DNA from: Tetracentron sinense
Taxonomy: Eukaryota > Streptophyta > Magnoliopsida > Trochodendrales > Trochodendraceae
Assembly (NCBI GenBank): GCA_015143295.1
Contig: CM026566.1
Location: 8,915,072-8,979,071, forward strand
Direction: 5' to 3'
Length of the DNA: 64,000 bases
Shown here: positions 34,082 to 46,993 of the stretch, one piece after another
Layout of the letters: the number at the start of each line of letters is the position of its first letter
How positions within the stretch are numbered: position 1 is the stretch's first letter
Position numbers and translations under genes: made by a program
The notes under the pieces: generated by a model
Told to the model about the DNA's origin: nothing
Databases searched by the model: none
The model's input: only the letters and a program-made list of their open reading frames with translations

Positions 34082-35416
34082 TGTAGAGCCCCGGAACTTT
34101 TGCTCATGTCTTGGAATGTGTGCCAAGGCATGATACCTTGTAATGTCCAATTTCATGAAATGAGATTGTTGAAAACTTAGAGTATCGTCTCAAGGATACT
34201 ATAATTAATTAAATCCATTAACGGATAATGACCTATAGCCTTATAAGCTTCCTAGGTAAGTTTAGAAGATGTTAGAATAGAAGTAAAATGGGTCCAAGTA
34301 GTGGAAATGGGTGAAAATTGGTCTCTGTGTCAAATCCTGCAGACCACCGATCGCTTGGTCCATGGAGCGATCGATCGGTCCAAAACCGATCGATCGGAGG
34401 CTATCGACTGGTCGAAAAATTTGTATGGGGAAATTTTCCAGAGAGTTGATTTATGGTCGAGAGCTCGGTCAACACACCGATCGCTTGGTAGGCAACCGAT
34501 CGATCGGTCATAATCACCGATCGCTCGGTCTTCGTGTTTTTGCAGAAATTTCAGTAAGGGTGTTTCGGTCTTTTGGCGTTTCACTCTTTGCTCTTAAGGG
34601 TTGCCCGAACCATTAGGGCTCATTTACAACACTTAGACTCATTTGAGAGTTAGAGAAAGAGGAGAGGGCGATTTCTAACATAGGGTTTCCATTTGGGGAA
34701 GAAATCAAAAGGGGTGAAGATTTAGATCAACCTCAAGCCCATTTTCGTCAAGATTCAATCTCAAGAACTCGTGGAGCTCGTGTTCCAAGCTAGGGCAGCA
34801 CCTCACGAGCGTTTTTGGAGGATTTTTCTTCCTCATTGATCAAGGTTGGTACTCCTTGCTACCCTCCTAGTCATAGTTCCTCTTTTCCTCTATGTTTCTT
34901 TGTTTTCCTTCGTCTATGCTTTTGCTATGAGTTGGGATGTGTGGATGTTGTGAATGAAGATGGAATGGGCGATTGGATGCCAATGGTTGTGTTGTGATAA
35001 TTGAAATGGGGAGGGCATTGAACAAACATGTATGATGGAATTATACCCCACCTAGAAAAGCATGTTGTAGGGTTAACAAATAATGAACATACCATGTTTG
35101 ATGGGATGCCAAGGTGAATGAAATGAATAATAAATTAAGAAAATGCATGCTTAAAGTTTATGGAAATTGTTTGGGTTATGATAGCCCTAAATTACATGAA
35201 TATTGAATTGCTCAAATGATTGATGTTCTATGTATTGTTAACTCTCTAAATGTCATATTTAAATTTAAATGCAAGTATGTACACGCTTCCACAAGCACGA
35301 CATGCATGACATGAATTTACCGAGGTTTTCAAGAACGAGGTTTAGAGGTGGGACATATCGTACGATATGTTTTACCTCGCTTTTCACAAAAAAACAAGAA
35401 CAAACATTCCACGAGG

Positions 35417-35550
35417 GGTCTCCCCTCACTCACAAGTGCATAGCATAAAGAAGGGCCTCCCTTCCCTCGCAAGTACATACATATCATGAAGAAGGGTCTC
35501 CCTTCCCTCTCAAGTGCATTGCATAAAGAAGGGTCTCCCTTCCCTCTCAA
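35417..35550 (+). repeat. Tandem hairpin array in LTR D, 4 units
   Basis: GAGGGGTCTCCCCTC, GAAGGGCCTCCCTTC and two GAAGGGTCTCCCTTC units are spaced 35-45 bases apart. The first differs from the others on both sides of the stem, so pairing is kept. Confidence 0.75.
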
Positions 35551-35913
35551 AGCATCTCACAAGCGCATCTCACAAGTACATCTTACAAGTATATCTCACA
35601 AGTTACATGATCACAAGCAAGCACGCATGACATGTATGACATGACACGATATACAAGAATCAAGCAAGATAGACAAGACAAGTTTTCAAGCACGAAAATG
35701 GTACTTTAAGTCAAGTCAAGTGCAGGATGATTTCAAGAGGTTTTATTGGCTTTTTATGAAATGCAAGCATGATTATAAATTGCTTTACTTACTTGTATGA
35801 CATGAATTGTTCTCGTTTTAATTGCTCCTGCTTCATATGTTGCTATGTTTATGCTATGACTGTTGGTTAGCATTTAGTACACGCTGAGTATTCCATGCGC
35901 AGCCGTACTTCTT

Positions 35914-36033
35914 ATGTTGGCAGGAGATAGCGGAGCGGCTGCTCCTTTTGATGTCTGTGCTCCTGGCCCATGGGTGGAGGAGGAGTACGTTGAGGAACCT
36001 TTAGAGGAACCTCCGGTCGAGGGTTACTATTAG
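35914..36033 (+). CDS. LTR leader small ORF, MSAG family (LTR D, 39 aa)
   Basis: An intact 39-codon ORF starts MLAGDSGAAAPFDVCAP, then has PWVEEEYVEEPLEEPPVEG and a stop. Compared with the copy in C, codons for Val, Glu, Leu and Pro in the acidic part differ at third positions without changing the protein. The second residue is Leu instead of Ser. Role unknown. Confidence 0.55.
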   Translation: MLAGDSGAAAPFDVCAPGPWVEEEYVEEPLEEPPVEGYY

Positions 36034-36353
36034 ATGGTAGTAGATTTTGAGTGATGTAGCTGTGGGTGAGTTTAGAGAGATATATATATTCATGTATTTT
36101 GGCGGGCCTGTCCGCACTTTCTTTTGGGTATTCTTCTTTTGTACCAACTTGGATCATGTATATGTTTATACACATAGAGATTTTGTTTAAGTCTTCCGCT
36201 GTGCTATGTTAGTGTATGTTTCCGCTGTTTACATCCTCTTTGTGTATGCTCTGTACGTCTTTTGTAGGTTATTTTGGTCAAGCAAGTCATGAAAGTCATG
36301 ATTGGTCGTCCAAGATTCACTCTAACTCCTAGGGTGGGTTTTGGGTCGCGACA

Positions 36354-37924
36354 CGCCTAGAGTAGATGACCTCCGGGATTATTAGCACACATGTTGGTGC
36401 AAGAATGGAGATTATTTGAGGATTTGGGAAATCTGGACATTAGTGTGAATGATACAGTTCGTGGTCCTGTTTTGGCAAATGTCACGGTTCGACCATACAT
36501 TGTAGATTTGATCCAAGAATACCAAGCCACGGATGCTGAATTGTTGGCTTTTCGGGACAAGAAAGTTGCCAAAGGTAGTGAGGACTTCTCTCTCACTAGC
36601 CAGGGTGCCATTACGTTCAAAGGAAGGCTATGTGTCCCAGCCAATGTAGATCTTCGAAGGGAGATTATGGATGAAGCACACCGATCAAAGTATACTGTGC
36701 ATATGGGGGTACAAAGATGTACCGGAACCTCAAGAGTCACTGTTGGTGGCGGAATATGAAGAGGGAAGTTGCGGAATATGTCGCACGGTGTTTGGTGTGC
36801 CAGCTTAGTGAAAGCAGAGCACATGCGGCTCGCAGGTCTATTACAGTCTCTTCCTATTCCTGAGTGGAAATGGGAGAACTTCTCCATGGACTTCATAGTT
36901 GGCTTGCCAAAGACGGCAAGGAACTCAGATGCGATATGGGTTGTGGTGGATCGTTTAACAAAGTCCACGCATTTCTTGCCTTATCGAACTACCTTCAACT
37001 CTAGTCAGTTGGCTGCACTATATATCAAGGAAGTTGTTAGGCTACACGGGGTGCCAGTTAGTATTGTGTCAGATCGGGATCCGAGATTCACGTCCAGGTT
37101 CTGGAAGAGTTTTCAGGAAGCTATGGGTTCCCTACTTGATTTGAGCACCGCTTTTCATCCACAGACGGATGGACAAACCGAGAGGGTAAACCAAGTCATT
37201 GAAGACATGCTTCGAGCTTGTATGTTGGATTTCAAGGGCAGTTGGGAAGAACACTTGCCTTTGGTTGAATTCGCCTATAACAATAGCTATTAGGCGAGCA
37301 TCCAAATGGCACCATTTGCGGCCTTATATGGGCGAAGCTGTAGGTCTCCTCTCTACTGGGATGAGGTAAAAGAAAGAAAGGTGTTAGGTCCGGAGTTGAT
37401 CGAGCAAACTGCAAGTATAGTCAAGATCATCCGGGATTGGTTGAAAGCCACTCAAGATCATCAAAAGAGCTATGCGGACACACGCCGCAGGGACTTGGAA
37501 TTCAAGGTTGGGGATCAAGTCTTTGTAAAGGTATCTCCTAGTAAGGGGATTATGAGATTTGGCAGACGAGGCAAGCTTAGTCCTCGATATGTGGGCCTAT
37601 TTAAGATCATCACGTGAGTTGGTGATTGCTTATAGGGTAGCTCTTCCACCTCATATGGCCGCGGTTTACAACATTTTCCATGTGTCTATACTTCGGAAGT
37701 ACATTGCGGATCCTTCGCATGTCATAGACTTGGAACCGTTGGAAATTCGAGAGGATCCCACTTTAGTTTAGAGGCTGGTTCATATATTGGATTGGAGAGA
37801 TCAAGTCCTTCGCAACAAAACGATTCTGTTGGTTCTCGTGCAGTGGCAACATCATGCTCGATAAGAGACTACGTGGGAGTGTGAGGCCGAAGTCAAAGCG
37901 AAGTATCCAGAATTGTTTGAATGA
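36354..37924 (+). pseudogene. Fragment D': RNase H end and integrase
   Basis: The frame starts inside the [13 protein letters not shown] segment that follows RNase H. It continues through the zinc finger region, [28 protein letters not shown] and GPF-type residues to the end of pol (ELFE). It carries several lesions: a frameshift near 36700, Tyr-stop at 37291, a stop and a short loss near 37615-37627, and a stop at 37769. As with fragment D, everything upstream of RNase H is missing because the LTR of another element abuts it. Confidence 0.88.
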
Positions 37925-38023
37925 ATGTTGTGTAGATTTTGGGTATGACTTGCAATTTTGTTTTGGTTTGTAATGCATGTACAATCCAAATTTTGAGGAC
38001 GAAATTTTGTAAGGGGGGGAGGA

Positions 38024-39240
38024 TGTAGAACCTTGGAACTTTTCGTACATGTCTTGGTATGTGTGCCAAGGCATGTAGCCTATGTAATCTCAAATTCATG
38101 AAATGGAAATTTGGAACTTTGAGAAAATTGTGTCAAGAATGTTATAATTAAGTTAATAAATTATTTAAGCACCTATACAAGCTTTAAACAGACCCTAGTC
38201 ATGTTTAGGAAAGGTCAAAAGAGAACTAGGATCAGTTTAAGTAGTGAAATGGGTGAGAAAAATGGGCTCAGGATCAAGTTTGTAGAGCAACCGATCGCTC
38301 GGTCCATGGAGCGATCGATCGGTCTAAAACCGATCGATCGGTAGCTATCGACTGGTCAAGATTTTTATATGGGAAAATTTTCTAGAGAGTAGATTTTTAA
38401 TCGATCGCTCGGTTACGAAACCGATCGATCGGTAGGCAACCGATCGATCGGTAGGCAACCGATCGCTCGGTATCGACCACCGATCGATCGGTGTATCGTG
38501 TTTTGCAGAAATTTCAGTAAGGGTGTTTTAGTCTTTTGGCATTTCACTCTTCACTCTTAAGGGTTGCCCAAGCCTTTAGGGCTCATTTACAACACTTAGA
38601 GACATTTGAGAGTTAGAGAAAGAGGAGAGGGAGATTTCTAACCTAGGGTTTCTATTTGGGGAAGAAATCAAAAAGGGGTGAAGACTTAGATCAACCTTAA
38701 GCCCATTTTCTTCAAGATTCAAGCTCAAGAACTCGTGGAGCTCATGTTCTAAGCTAGGGCAGCGCCTCACGAATGTTTTTAGAGGAGTTTTCTTTCTCAT
38801 TGATCAAGGTCGGTACTTCTTGCTACCCTCCTAGTTATAGTTCCTCTTTTCCTCCATGTTTCTTTGTTTTCCTTCATCATACTTGTGCTATGAGTTGGGA
38901 TGTGTGGATGTTGTGAATGGAGATGGAATGGGTGATTGGATGCCAATGGTTGTGTTGTGATAATTTAAATGGGGAGGGCATTGTATCCATAATGAACACA
39001 CATGTGTGATGTGAACATCAATCCACCTAGAAAAGCATGATGTAGGTTTAATAAATAATGAACACACCCCATATTTGATGAAATGACAAGGTGAATAAAA
39101 TGAGTTGTAAATTAAGTGATGCATGCTCAATTGATTTTGGAAGTTGCTAGGGCCTATGATAGTGTGTCTCCTTGTTTTCCCTAAATTGCATTAATATTGA
39201 CTTGTTCAAATTAATGATGTTATGTGTATTGTGAATTACC
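38024..39240 (+). repeat. LTR D', 5' part, interrupted by element G
   Basis: It starts TGTAGAACCTTGG after AAGGGGGGGAGGA and matches LTR D through its U3 palindromes (eight units, 38291-38500) and leader exon, then stops at TTACC where the copia LTR begins. The remainder lies beyond G, outside the window. Confidence 0.9.
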
Positions 39241-41432
39241 TGAAAGTATGCCTCTTTTTAATTTTAGAAACACAGTTCTTGGGGGGCATACATCGAATCC
39301 CAAAATCTGACTAAGATTCTAATTGATTTTATTCAATGAAGGTTAGAATAACATTCCCTTTGCGACCTTGAAATTGTTAAGTCAAATCCACATAAGAATA
39401 GTACTCGCAAAACTTCACAAGTGTCAAGTCTCCTGTCGATTCACACGAACCTTCTTTTTTCCTTAAAGCTTTCTCTAATGGAAGCAAATGGCCCTTCCAA
39501 ATTCCATGCTCTTTTATCTTTTCTTCTATTCTTTGATCCAAGAACCTTTCTTGATCAAACAAGATCCAATCTTGATCTTCAAAGAACTTGTTCTCGATCA
39601 TCAAGATCAAAAACCAAACAAAAAGGAAGAAGGGGAAGGGTGACCGTACCCCTCAAGGGGGAGAGGGCTAGGCGTAAACTTGAGGAGAGGGAGAGAAGAA
39701 AAAATTCTGGAGAATTATCTTACTTAAATGGCTGGGCATCCACTCCTTTATATAAGTTCCCTCTTGGTTGCTTGAATTGTAATCCAATTATAATTCATAA
39801 ACCTTATCCTAATCTAATTAGGATTCCTCAATAGTTTCCTTTATTAATTATTCTCCTATTCCAATTAGGATTAATCTTAAAAGAAACTAACCTTATCCAT
39901 TAGTAACTAATCTTATCCTTATCCAATAAGGAATCTTGAATTAGTAACTAACTAATGGAATCCCTAACAATTAGGGAATCTTTAATTAGTAACTAACTAA
40001 CTAACCTTATCTAATAAGGATATTAGTTATTAGAAACTAATTAAAATAATAAAAATTATTATTCCTCCTTGAAGTGGGCGTCCTACCCTAGGTGGGTCCC
40101 ACTCCACACGCCCAAAGGGTTTCCAAAACCCTTCTGGTCACTTGAATTATTCTTTTATAATAATTCCCAATGGGTCCTACCCATTTGGTTTTTCATATCT
40201 AATGTGATTCCACATTTTGGAGCTTCACTATACCATATAGTGATTACTTAGAGAAATTAATTAATTTAATTAATAATTAAATTAAATACTTTAAGAAGGT
40301 CCTTGTGTGTGGTATCTAAAGGGATCTCCTATTTCCGGTGGTGGGACCAAGTGCTTAACCTTTTGGTTAAAGCATTGTTACTAGGAAACACCTTTCCTAC
40401 ACTCCATTAGGATTATAGAATTTTATCTATTTCCCTGGACTTCCACCAATCACAATTAATGTCCATTAACACAATGTGATTAACCTCCAGAAATTAGAGA
40501 ATTGCTTGTAAGTATCATCTCATAATATATTTACAAATAAATCCTTCCACATTCCGATATCACTTGTAAGCTTCCGGGATTGGAATATTTCCACTGTCTA
40601 AGTCCCTAGCTTATGAATAGAACTCTTTCTCATGATTACTTTTTCATTGAACTGAACCTCCAAAACAATTTTGAAGAAACATTAGAAAAGAACTGACACA
40701 TATATATATATATATATATATATATTTTTCCATATTAAAAATATCAACTTCGATAAAAACCATTTTACCGAAAAGCACCAGTACTGGATTTAACAGTTCA
40801 GTTCAACAAGTATCACTTGATATCATTATCTCTAATTAAGGAGTTGTGGATTCCTTATTGCGTGTTTAGACACTTCTCCAAACATTGTGTACATGACCCA
40901 ACGTACTCGGAGTTAGTCCTGTGTATTGGACATTGCCAATTGGCACATCAAATCCATATAGACAGATGTCTGAGAAGATGTTAACCTCTCAGGTCTAAGG
41001 ACAATTTGTCAAATGGATAACCCTAATACAATCTGACAGTGTATTCCATAGGGTATTCACTAGTGATCCCGTTCAGTATTATGTACTTGCTACATATACT
41101 CACATGTTAGTCAAAGGTCACCACTCTCTGAGAATGAGATTCATCACACTATCTCATAGAACTACACATGTGCAAGCAAAGATGAAGTACGGCGCCCAAC
41201 CAGTACTCTAGAGGCTTCGAACAATATTAGGTTTACAAGAAACCGGAAAACTATATCTCCTCGCAACCTTTGCATGATTTTCCTATAATGTTACCTATAA
41301 AAATTTATGTCATCATCATATGAGACAGTAATTAATATAAATACCCTTTGTAGTTGGTTGTGTGAATATGATGCTTGTCTAATCAACATAGAAAAGTCTT
41401 TGATTGGCTTTCGAGGGCATATATGTCCAACA
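39241..41432 (-). repeat. Element G 3' LTR (2,192 bp)
   Basis: On the minus strand it runs TGTTGGACATATATGCCC to GGCATACTTTCA. The inner end abuts a copia-style polypurine tract. The part 39241-40437 matches G2 (21816-23001) and 39241 to about 39917 matches the 5' LTR. A TATA box on the minus strand lies near 39748. Confidence 0.88.
40699..40725. repeat. (TA)n microsatellite in element G LTR
   Basis: About 13 TA dinucleotides in a row. Confidence 0.95.
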
Positions 41433-41446
41433 ATCTGCCACTTGCA
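41433..41446 (-). other. Polypurine tract, element G
   Basis: Minus strand CAAGTGGCAGAT directly before TGTTGGACATA, the usual form in this type of copia element (AAGTGGGAGAT in intact relatives). Confidence 0.75.
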
Positions 41447-42300
41447 CTCTAAGCCAATTAGATGTAATACCCATCTTCTCAGTGATGTTTCTCAAACACC
41501 AATTGAGACATTACTTAATATGTATGGGTCTGTCATGTCTGCTTTACCACAACTATTGTAGTGATGCAATAACACTTGTAACTCTTGCAAATTTATTATC
41601 AAAAATCACTAAACAAAAATGATACTGTCCAACAGTCATTTTCAGAAGTTAACATGCTTGTGCTTTACCATTGTACATTGCTCCAGACTAATCTGACCAA
41701 TATCTTATCACATCAACATGTGATAAATATCCGGTCTAGTACAAGTATACTTTCTCATGATATCATATATCTAAAAGAAACAGATTCCATCCCATAAAGG
41801 TAGAAACTCTTTTCTTGGAATCTTACTTGCACAAAAACATGATTGTTATTGGGAGAATAACAATATCATTTTCTTTTTGTCTCTAAACTATTTAGGACTA
41901 AGAAAACATGATGTCAAAGTTTTTTGTCCTTCATTACAAAATTGTTAGATCAAATCTAAGAGAAGAATAATATCCGTACTTCATTCACAATGAAAAGAAT
42001 ATTATCTCTGCATAGAGCCAGGAAAGTAATTATGCTCCCACTAACCAATTTGCACACAAATGATACTTTTATTCTTAGATGAAAATCAAACAGTTTGATT
42101 ACTTCATCAGAATAAAAGTTAGTCCATCTACAGATTCTGGGACCTATGGGTTCTAGTGTACTATTTAGGTATAGTGAGAGTAGAGAGTTGATCTCTATCA
42201 ATTCTCATAGTTATTGGTCTATTGGGCTTCCGCTTCTAGGACAATTCTAGATTCAGTTTCTCTACTAGGAAACTTGTATTCCTGTTTACAAATATCTTTT
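41447..42300 (-). pseudogene. Element G pol remnant (reverse transcriptase end and RNase H)
   Basis: Minus-strand scraps match the end of copia pol. CTRPDIYHML with a following VKH (about 41650-41760) corresponds to the TRPD..VKH segment at the end of reverse transcriptase, and EKMGITSNWLRVQV next to the polypurine tract matches the C-terminal end. Stops and frameshifts are frequent. The interval is about 1 kb where about 3.8 kb of pol is expected, so integrase and most of the reverse transcriptase are deleted. Confidence 0.55.
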
Positions 42301-42699
42301 GTTATCCAGAAATAGAGACTAAATGTCTCTAATGCGAATCCCAAGCTTATCTTCTATGAAATCATATCCAATATAATTTAATTTAACAACACCATCATGC
42401 TATGATTTGTTATGGGAATTATCTGAGACGAGATGTAATGAGAGTAAATTATGAAATTTCTATTAAGAGGTACTCTTCTCAATCATGGAAGACATACCTA
42501 GCTGTTTCCTTATTTCAATGCGGAATTCCTTGAACTTTTCAAAGAAAGTGAAATAAAGTTAGCTACCTCTTAATGGAAGATTCATATAATTATGATCATC
42601 CAACTTTTGTCTCATTTCCAAGTAGAAGTTTTATCTTCTTAGATTTCTCCTTCTCCTGTACAAATATGCAACTATTGCACTTATGCAAGATCATACCAA

Positions 42700-43300
42700 G
42701 CATTAGGAGCTAGAGGTTCCAAAAATTAAGTTGGACTTGATGAGTATACAAACTGGATAATCCTTCCAAAGGTTTGTCTTGTATCCAATGACCAATTGCT
42801 TCACTATGAAACACAATCCTTATACTTTTCTTTCTTCTCTGAAGAGCTCTTGTCCATACTACCAGAATACCTTTCCAATGGAAAATCTTGGATTTCTTTC
42901 CTTTGCATAAATGCTTGGGATTTAGAAAAATCTAACTCTTTTGAACATCTTTGCAAGTAGCATTGAACTCTTCAAAGGTTCTTAGCCATATGCAACATGT
43001 AGGAATTCAGACAATCTGATTTCCTATTTGTTCAACATAACCATATTAAAGGACTCCGGGAGTTTATCGAGAATCATATCCTCTTATCCCATAAATTTAT
43101 TTCAATTTATCTCAGCACCAAGAATTGGGATTTATGAATCCAATGATCTCTATCATATTCTTTGTGACTGGGTTTCCCTAGTCAACTTGGTGTCTACTTG
43201 TCCTTTTATATAGTAAACTGCCTAGCAGCCCTATTGTATTCTGTAAACATATTAAATGACATTTACCATTAGTAGTGAGAACTTGGGCAATTCTTTAGAT
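42700..43300 (-). pseudogene. Element G gag remnant
   Basis: The minus strand shows MILDKLPESFNMVMLNK, like the SLPPSF..F..N segment of copia Gag, and further on FHSEAIGHWIQDKPL, aligned with a CFHC..GHWKRNC zinc knuckle whose cysteines are lost. Several stops are present. The stretches 42301-42699 and 43301-44612 show only weak or no coding similarity that I can name. Confidence 0.55.
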
Positions 43301-44612
43301 AGTAAGCACAAACTTGAGATTCCTTTTCCATTCCAAACACTTTGAATTGGTCAAGAGATTGTCATTAAAGTCTTGGTAAGGTAGTTATAGAATGACATGA
43401 CAATTAAAACTTTCATCATAATATTTCACACATTATAATATCATTAGATCAGGGCTTTCAATCTTTGATGATAATGCTCATCATTCAATCAAATTTCATA
43501 GACCCCTCAATCTATAAAATTAGGAAATATGCTACTTCAGATTTCTGATGAGCATTGGGTGCCTTATAATACACATGCAATCTTCCATTTTAGGATAGTA
43601 CCACACATGCACTATAAGGTGGATAGTAACTATCCATCACTGAGCATCTCATGCATAACTCCTTATGTAAATCAGTGATTCCCAATTTTCTTGCGACCTC
43701 CAAGGACAACATGACTGTCATTGTTTCAGCCGCCATGTTCCTTGGTTAAGTGAAACCCATCATTCTGGTTCGTCATATGATCAAGTAGGGCTGTGCCTCC
43801 ATTTTAGTTGACACTCCCTATCAAGCCATACACAAACCTATCTACTATAGAAATAAGACTCTAGGAGTTTAACTCAGACTGAATTATGTCAATACCTTTT
43901 GGCAAGACAAGACTCAGGCTAATTAATTCCTAATCTTATTGATAATGGAAGGTCATAGGGCAATATTATCCCGTAGGATAGATTAGCCCATTTAATTCAC
44001 TTAATATTTTTCTTGAGGGAAAACAGAATATCATGAATAAATTATACATCTAATGCATATATCAAAAGTATTCACAATATTTATCATTGCATCACATGTA
44101 TAAAATAATATACAAATATCATCATATGATAATAAATCAAATTTCTGTTTAATTAGATCAAACTAATTCCAATGAACTCCCACTAGCCCCTGAAATCTTA
44201 ATGGATCTAATCCAAGGGTACAAGGGTCATTTTTAATATCAGTGGGCTTTAAATGGTTCATACATCCATATGATGGACCATTGGTCATACCAAGCACCAT
44301 GGGCCCAAAATAAAAATTATAAAGTGTCCATGTGCATCACTAAAACCCATAAGTCAAAATGGACTATGTTACCCTTTAATTCTCTATGAATTAATTTTTA
44401 GGACAATAGGGTTCACCAACCCTATGTCTAAAAAATTGTGGGAGTCTTTAAACAACTCTCTAAGACATGTCTACTAGGGTCTATAAGTGTCACTCAAGCA
44501 CTTCCCATAATCTTGAATATTGTTAGCTTACATCTATGCCAATTAAGGCACAATTATCTCATAATCATGCAAGTAACATATTCCACGTAAAAATTTCAAC
44601 ACGGACTAGATG

Positions 44613-44617
44613 CATCA
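44613..44617. repeat. Target site duplication CATCA, left of the solo LTR
   Basis: CATCA is repeated at 46994-46998 on the other side of the LTR. Confidence 0.93.
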
Positions 44618-44906
44618 TGTCGCGCCCCAAAATACCCCCTAGGAGTTAAGGGATACTTTAGGTGTGACTATACGTACCTGCCAAGCCATCCTGTAATGAA
44701 CAAGATAATTACAGTACTAAACAATGATAATCAGAGCGCGGAAGCTAAACATAAATGCGGAAGCATAATTTAACTTTTCATTTCTTCTTTAGTTCTCAAA
44801 ATGGTATTCCAAGTTAACATATATATAAAACATGTCTAAGTCTAAGGTGGACAGGCCCACCTATCAAAATGTCACAACTACTCAAAACTCTCCTCGCACT
44901 CTCCCC

Positions 44907-45047
44907 TCAACAGTAGTCAAAGTATGGCCACACGTCGAGGTCTCAGTCCGCCTGAGACTGTAGTGGAATAAACGGCTCTCTCTCCTGTATGTATTTTTCC
45001 TCGACCCAAGGCTCCGGGTCAAGGGCTCCCTCAGTACCTGCCGACAT
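44907..45047 (-). pseudogene. LTR leader small ORF, MSAG family (F type, one stop)
   Basis: The ORF starts MSAGTEGALDPEPWVEE and lines up over 46 codons with the intact copy in F (60062-60202), ending WPYFDYC. Codon 35 is TGA where F has CGA, a CG-to-TG change expected of methylated DNA. Other differences keep the frame. Confidence 0.5.
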
Positions 45048-45354
45048 GAAAGTACGGCTGAGCGTGGAATACTCAGCGAGTACAAGCTACTAGCTAACCA
45101 TAACAATAATAAACACGCAAAGAGTAATAAAATACCAATTATCAATTCAAGGCAATAGTAAAATCAGAGAATTAAACAATATTAAACACGGAGCAATATT
45201 ATCATCTTGATGTATGTGCATGAATGCAAAAACGCCGATAAAACTCATGCTTGAAAACCCGTTTTCAAATCTCGGTATGCATTGTGGAAATCATGTATGC
45301 GTGCATGCATGAATGTCTTGTCATCATCTTGTAAACTTGCATCTTGTAACTTGT

Positions 45355-45630
45355 GAGCCAGAGGCTAGCACCCGAATCTCCCTGGGCTGCTAACCTCCTT
45401 GATACATGGTTTTCTTGCGAGCCAGAGGCTAGTACCTGAATGTCCCTGGGCTACCAACCTCCTTGACAATATGTGATTTTTATTACTTGTTTAGTTTTCT
45501 TATGAGTCAGAGGCTAGTGCCCGAATCTCCCTGGGCTACCAACCTCCTTGAAAATACGTGTTTTGGGGTTTTCTTGTGAGCCAAAGGCTAGTACCCGAAT
45601 CTCCCTAGGCTACCAACCTCCTTGACATGC
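45355..45630 (-). repeat. Tandem hairpin array in the solo LTR, 4 units
   Basis: Four units contain GAGGCTAG(C/T)(A/G)CC..GGGCT(G/A)C(T/C)AACCTC (plus strand), matching the F array at 59526-59765 in reverse. Confidence 0.75.
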
Positions 45631-46993
45631 AATAGTTTCTTGTTGGTTATTATATGCACATGCTCTTGAAAGCTCGGTTCATGCTAACATACGTGCTCGT
45701 GTACATGCCAATAGTGACAATCATGGGAATGAGGATAACAAAAGAGATATTGCATTTCATTTAAACTCAGAGCATATCATGCAGACATTTAGGTGATCAA
45801 CATAGCATTTGGTCGAGTCATCATTTACAAGAACAATTACATACGATTTACATCCAATTCCTTTAAGTCATCATTTCATAGGTTAGGCATTTATCAACAC
45901 ATAACATACGATGTCCATTAATAGTTCATCTTATTCTTCTTTAATGCATATTTTCCATCCAATCACATAAGGGTAAGTTTATTATCTGTAAAATGCCCAT
46001 CCTCCATTTTTCATTCCCCACACCACACATATCACACATCATACATTTGGCAACCCATCGCCTCAATCCACATTCCATACACCTCCATATCCTTTTTCCT
46101 TATCTTGTTTATATTTATTGAGATGATAATATTCATAGGGAAGGAAAGCATAATGTAAAGAATCACCATTTAAAATAGAAAACCTAGGTTATTGTTAGGG
46201 AAAGTTAGTAGGGTGTACTAACCTTAGATCAAGGCTTGATTTTGGTAGGAACCTTGATTTGAGCTCCAACTTGAAAGGAGGAAACCTTTTCTTGAGGGAG
46301 ACTTGGCTTGGGGAAGAAAACCCTCTTGAAATACCTTGGAGAATGCTGTCCTAGCTTAAGAACGAGATCCCCCACGAGCTTGAGCATTGAACTTGAAGCA
46401 ATCCAAGTTTGAGGATGATCTAGGGTTGTCAAACCCTTTGATTCCTTCTCCAATGGAAACCCTAGGTGCAAATCCCCTTCTCCTCTCTCTCTAACTCTCA
46501 AAAACCCTCTAAGTATGTTGGATAAGCCCTAAAGGCTCGGGCAAGCCTTATGAAGTAAGGGTTTAACACCCGAAAGACAAAAATACCCTTACTAAAATTT
46601 CTGTAAAAACGCCAAGACCGAGCGATCGGTGGTTATGATCGATCGATCGGTTGTCTACCGAGCGATTAGTGTTCTGACCTAGCGACTGATCAAAAATCTG
46701 CTCTCTGGAAAATTTTCCCATACAAAATTTTTGACCAGTCGATAGCTACTGATCGATCGCTGAATGGACCGAGCGATCGGTGCTCTGCAGGTTTGGACTG
46801 TTTTGACCATATCTTTTGACTCGCTCGTCCGATTTCGACGATTCAACTTGCGTTGGATTCGTCTTTCAAAAAGGAACATTTTTGATGTTTCAGAATTTCT
46901 GATTTCTCCCTTATTTATTAATTAGACAACGAGAAAGACCAATTAGGCACGAAAGTGCTATTCATTAAATATAGAAAAGTACGAGGTGCTACA

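Larger units (their letters stand above)
34082..36353 (+). repeat. LTR D (2,272 bp)
   Basis: It runs TGTAGAGCCCCGG to GGGTCGCGACA. It carries U3 palindromes (34347-34535), a leader donor CAAG|GTTGGTAC (34845), the palindrome ACATATCGTACGATATGT (35353-35370), a GAAGGG..CCCTTC array (35417-35550) and the small ORF. No primer site follows; pol of fragment D' does. Confidence 0.92.
44618..46993 (-). mobile_element. Solo LTR of the F family inside element G
   Basis: On the minus strand 2,376 bases run TGTAGCACCTCG to GGGGCGCGACA, matching the F LTR, with exact 5-bp duplications and no internal sequence. It carries U3 palindromes (46618-46785), donor AAG|GTTAGTAC (minus, near 46224), a four-unit array and the small ORF with one stop. 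Confidence 0.94.

Noticed and set aside
41307-44600. Short ORFs suggesting a host gene between copia scraps
   Set aside because: All are under 90 codons and AT-rich, and they lie within a bounded copia element whose decayed gag and pol motifs run on the minus strand.
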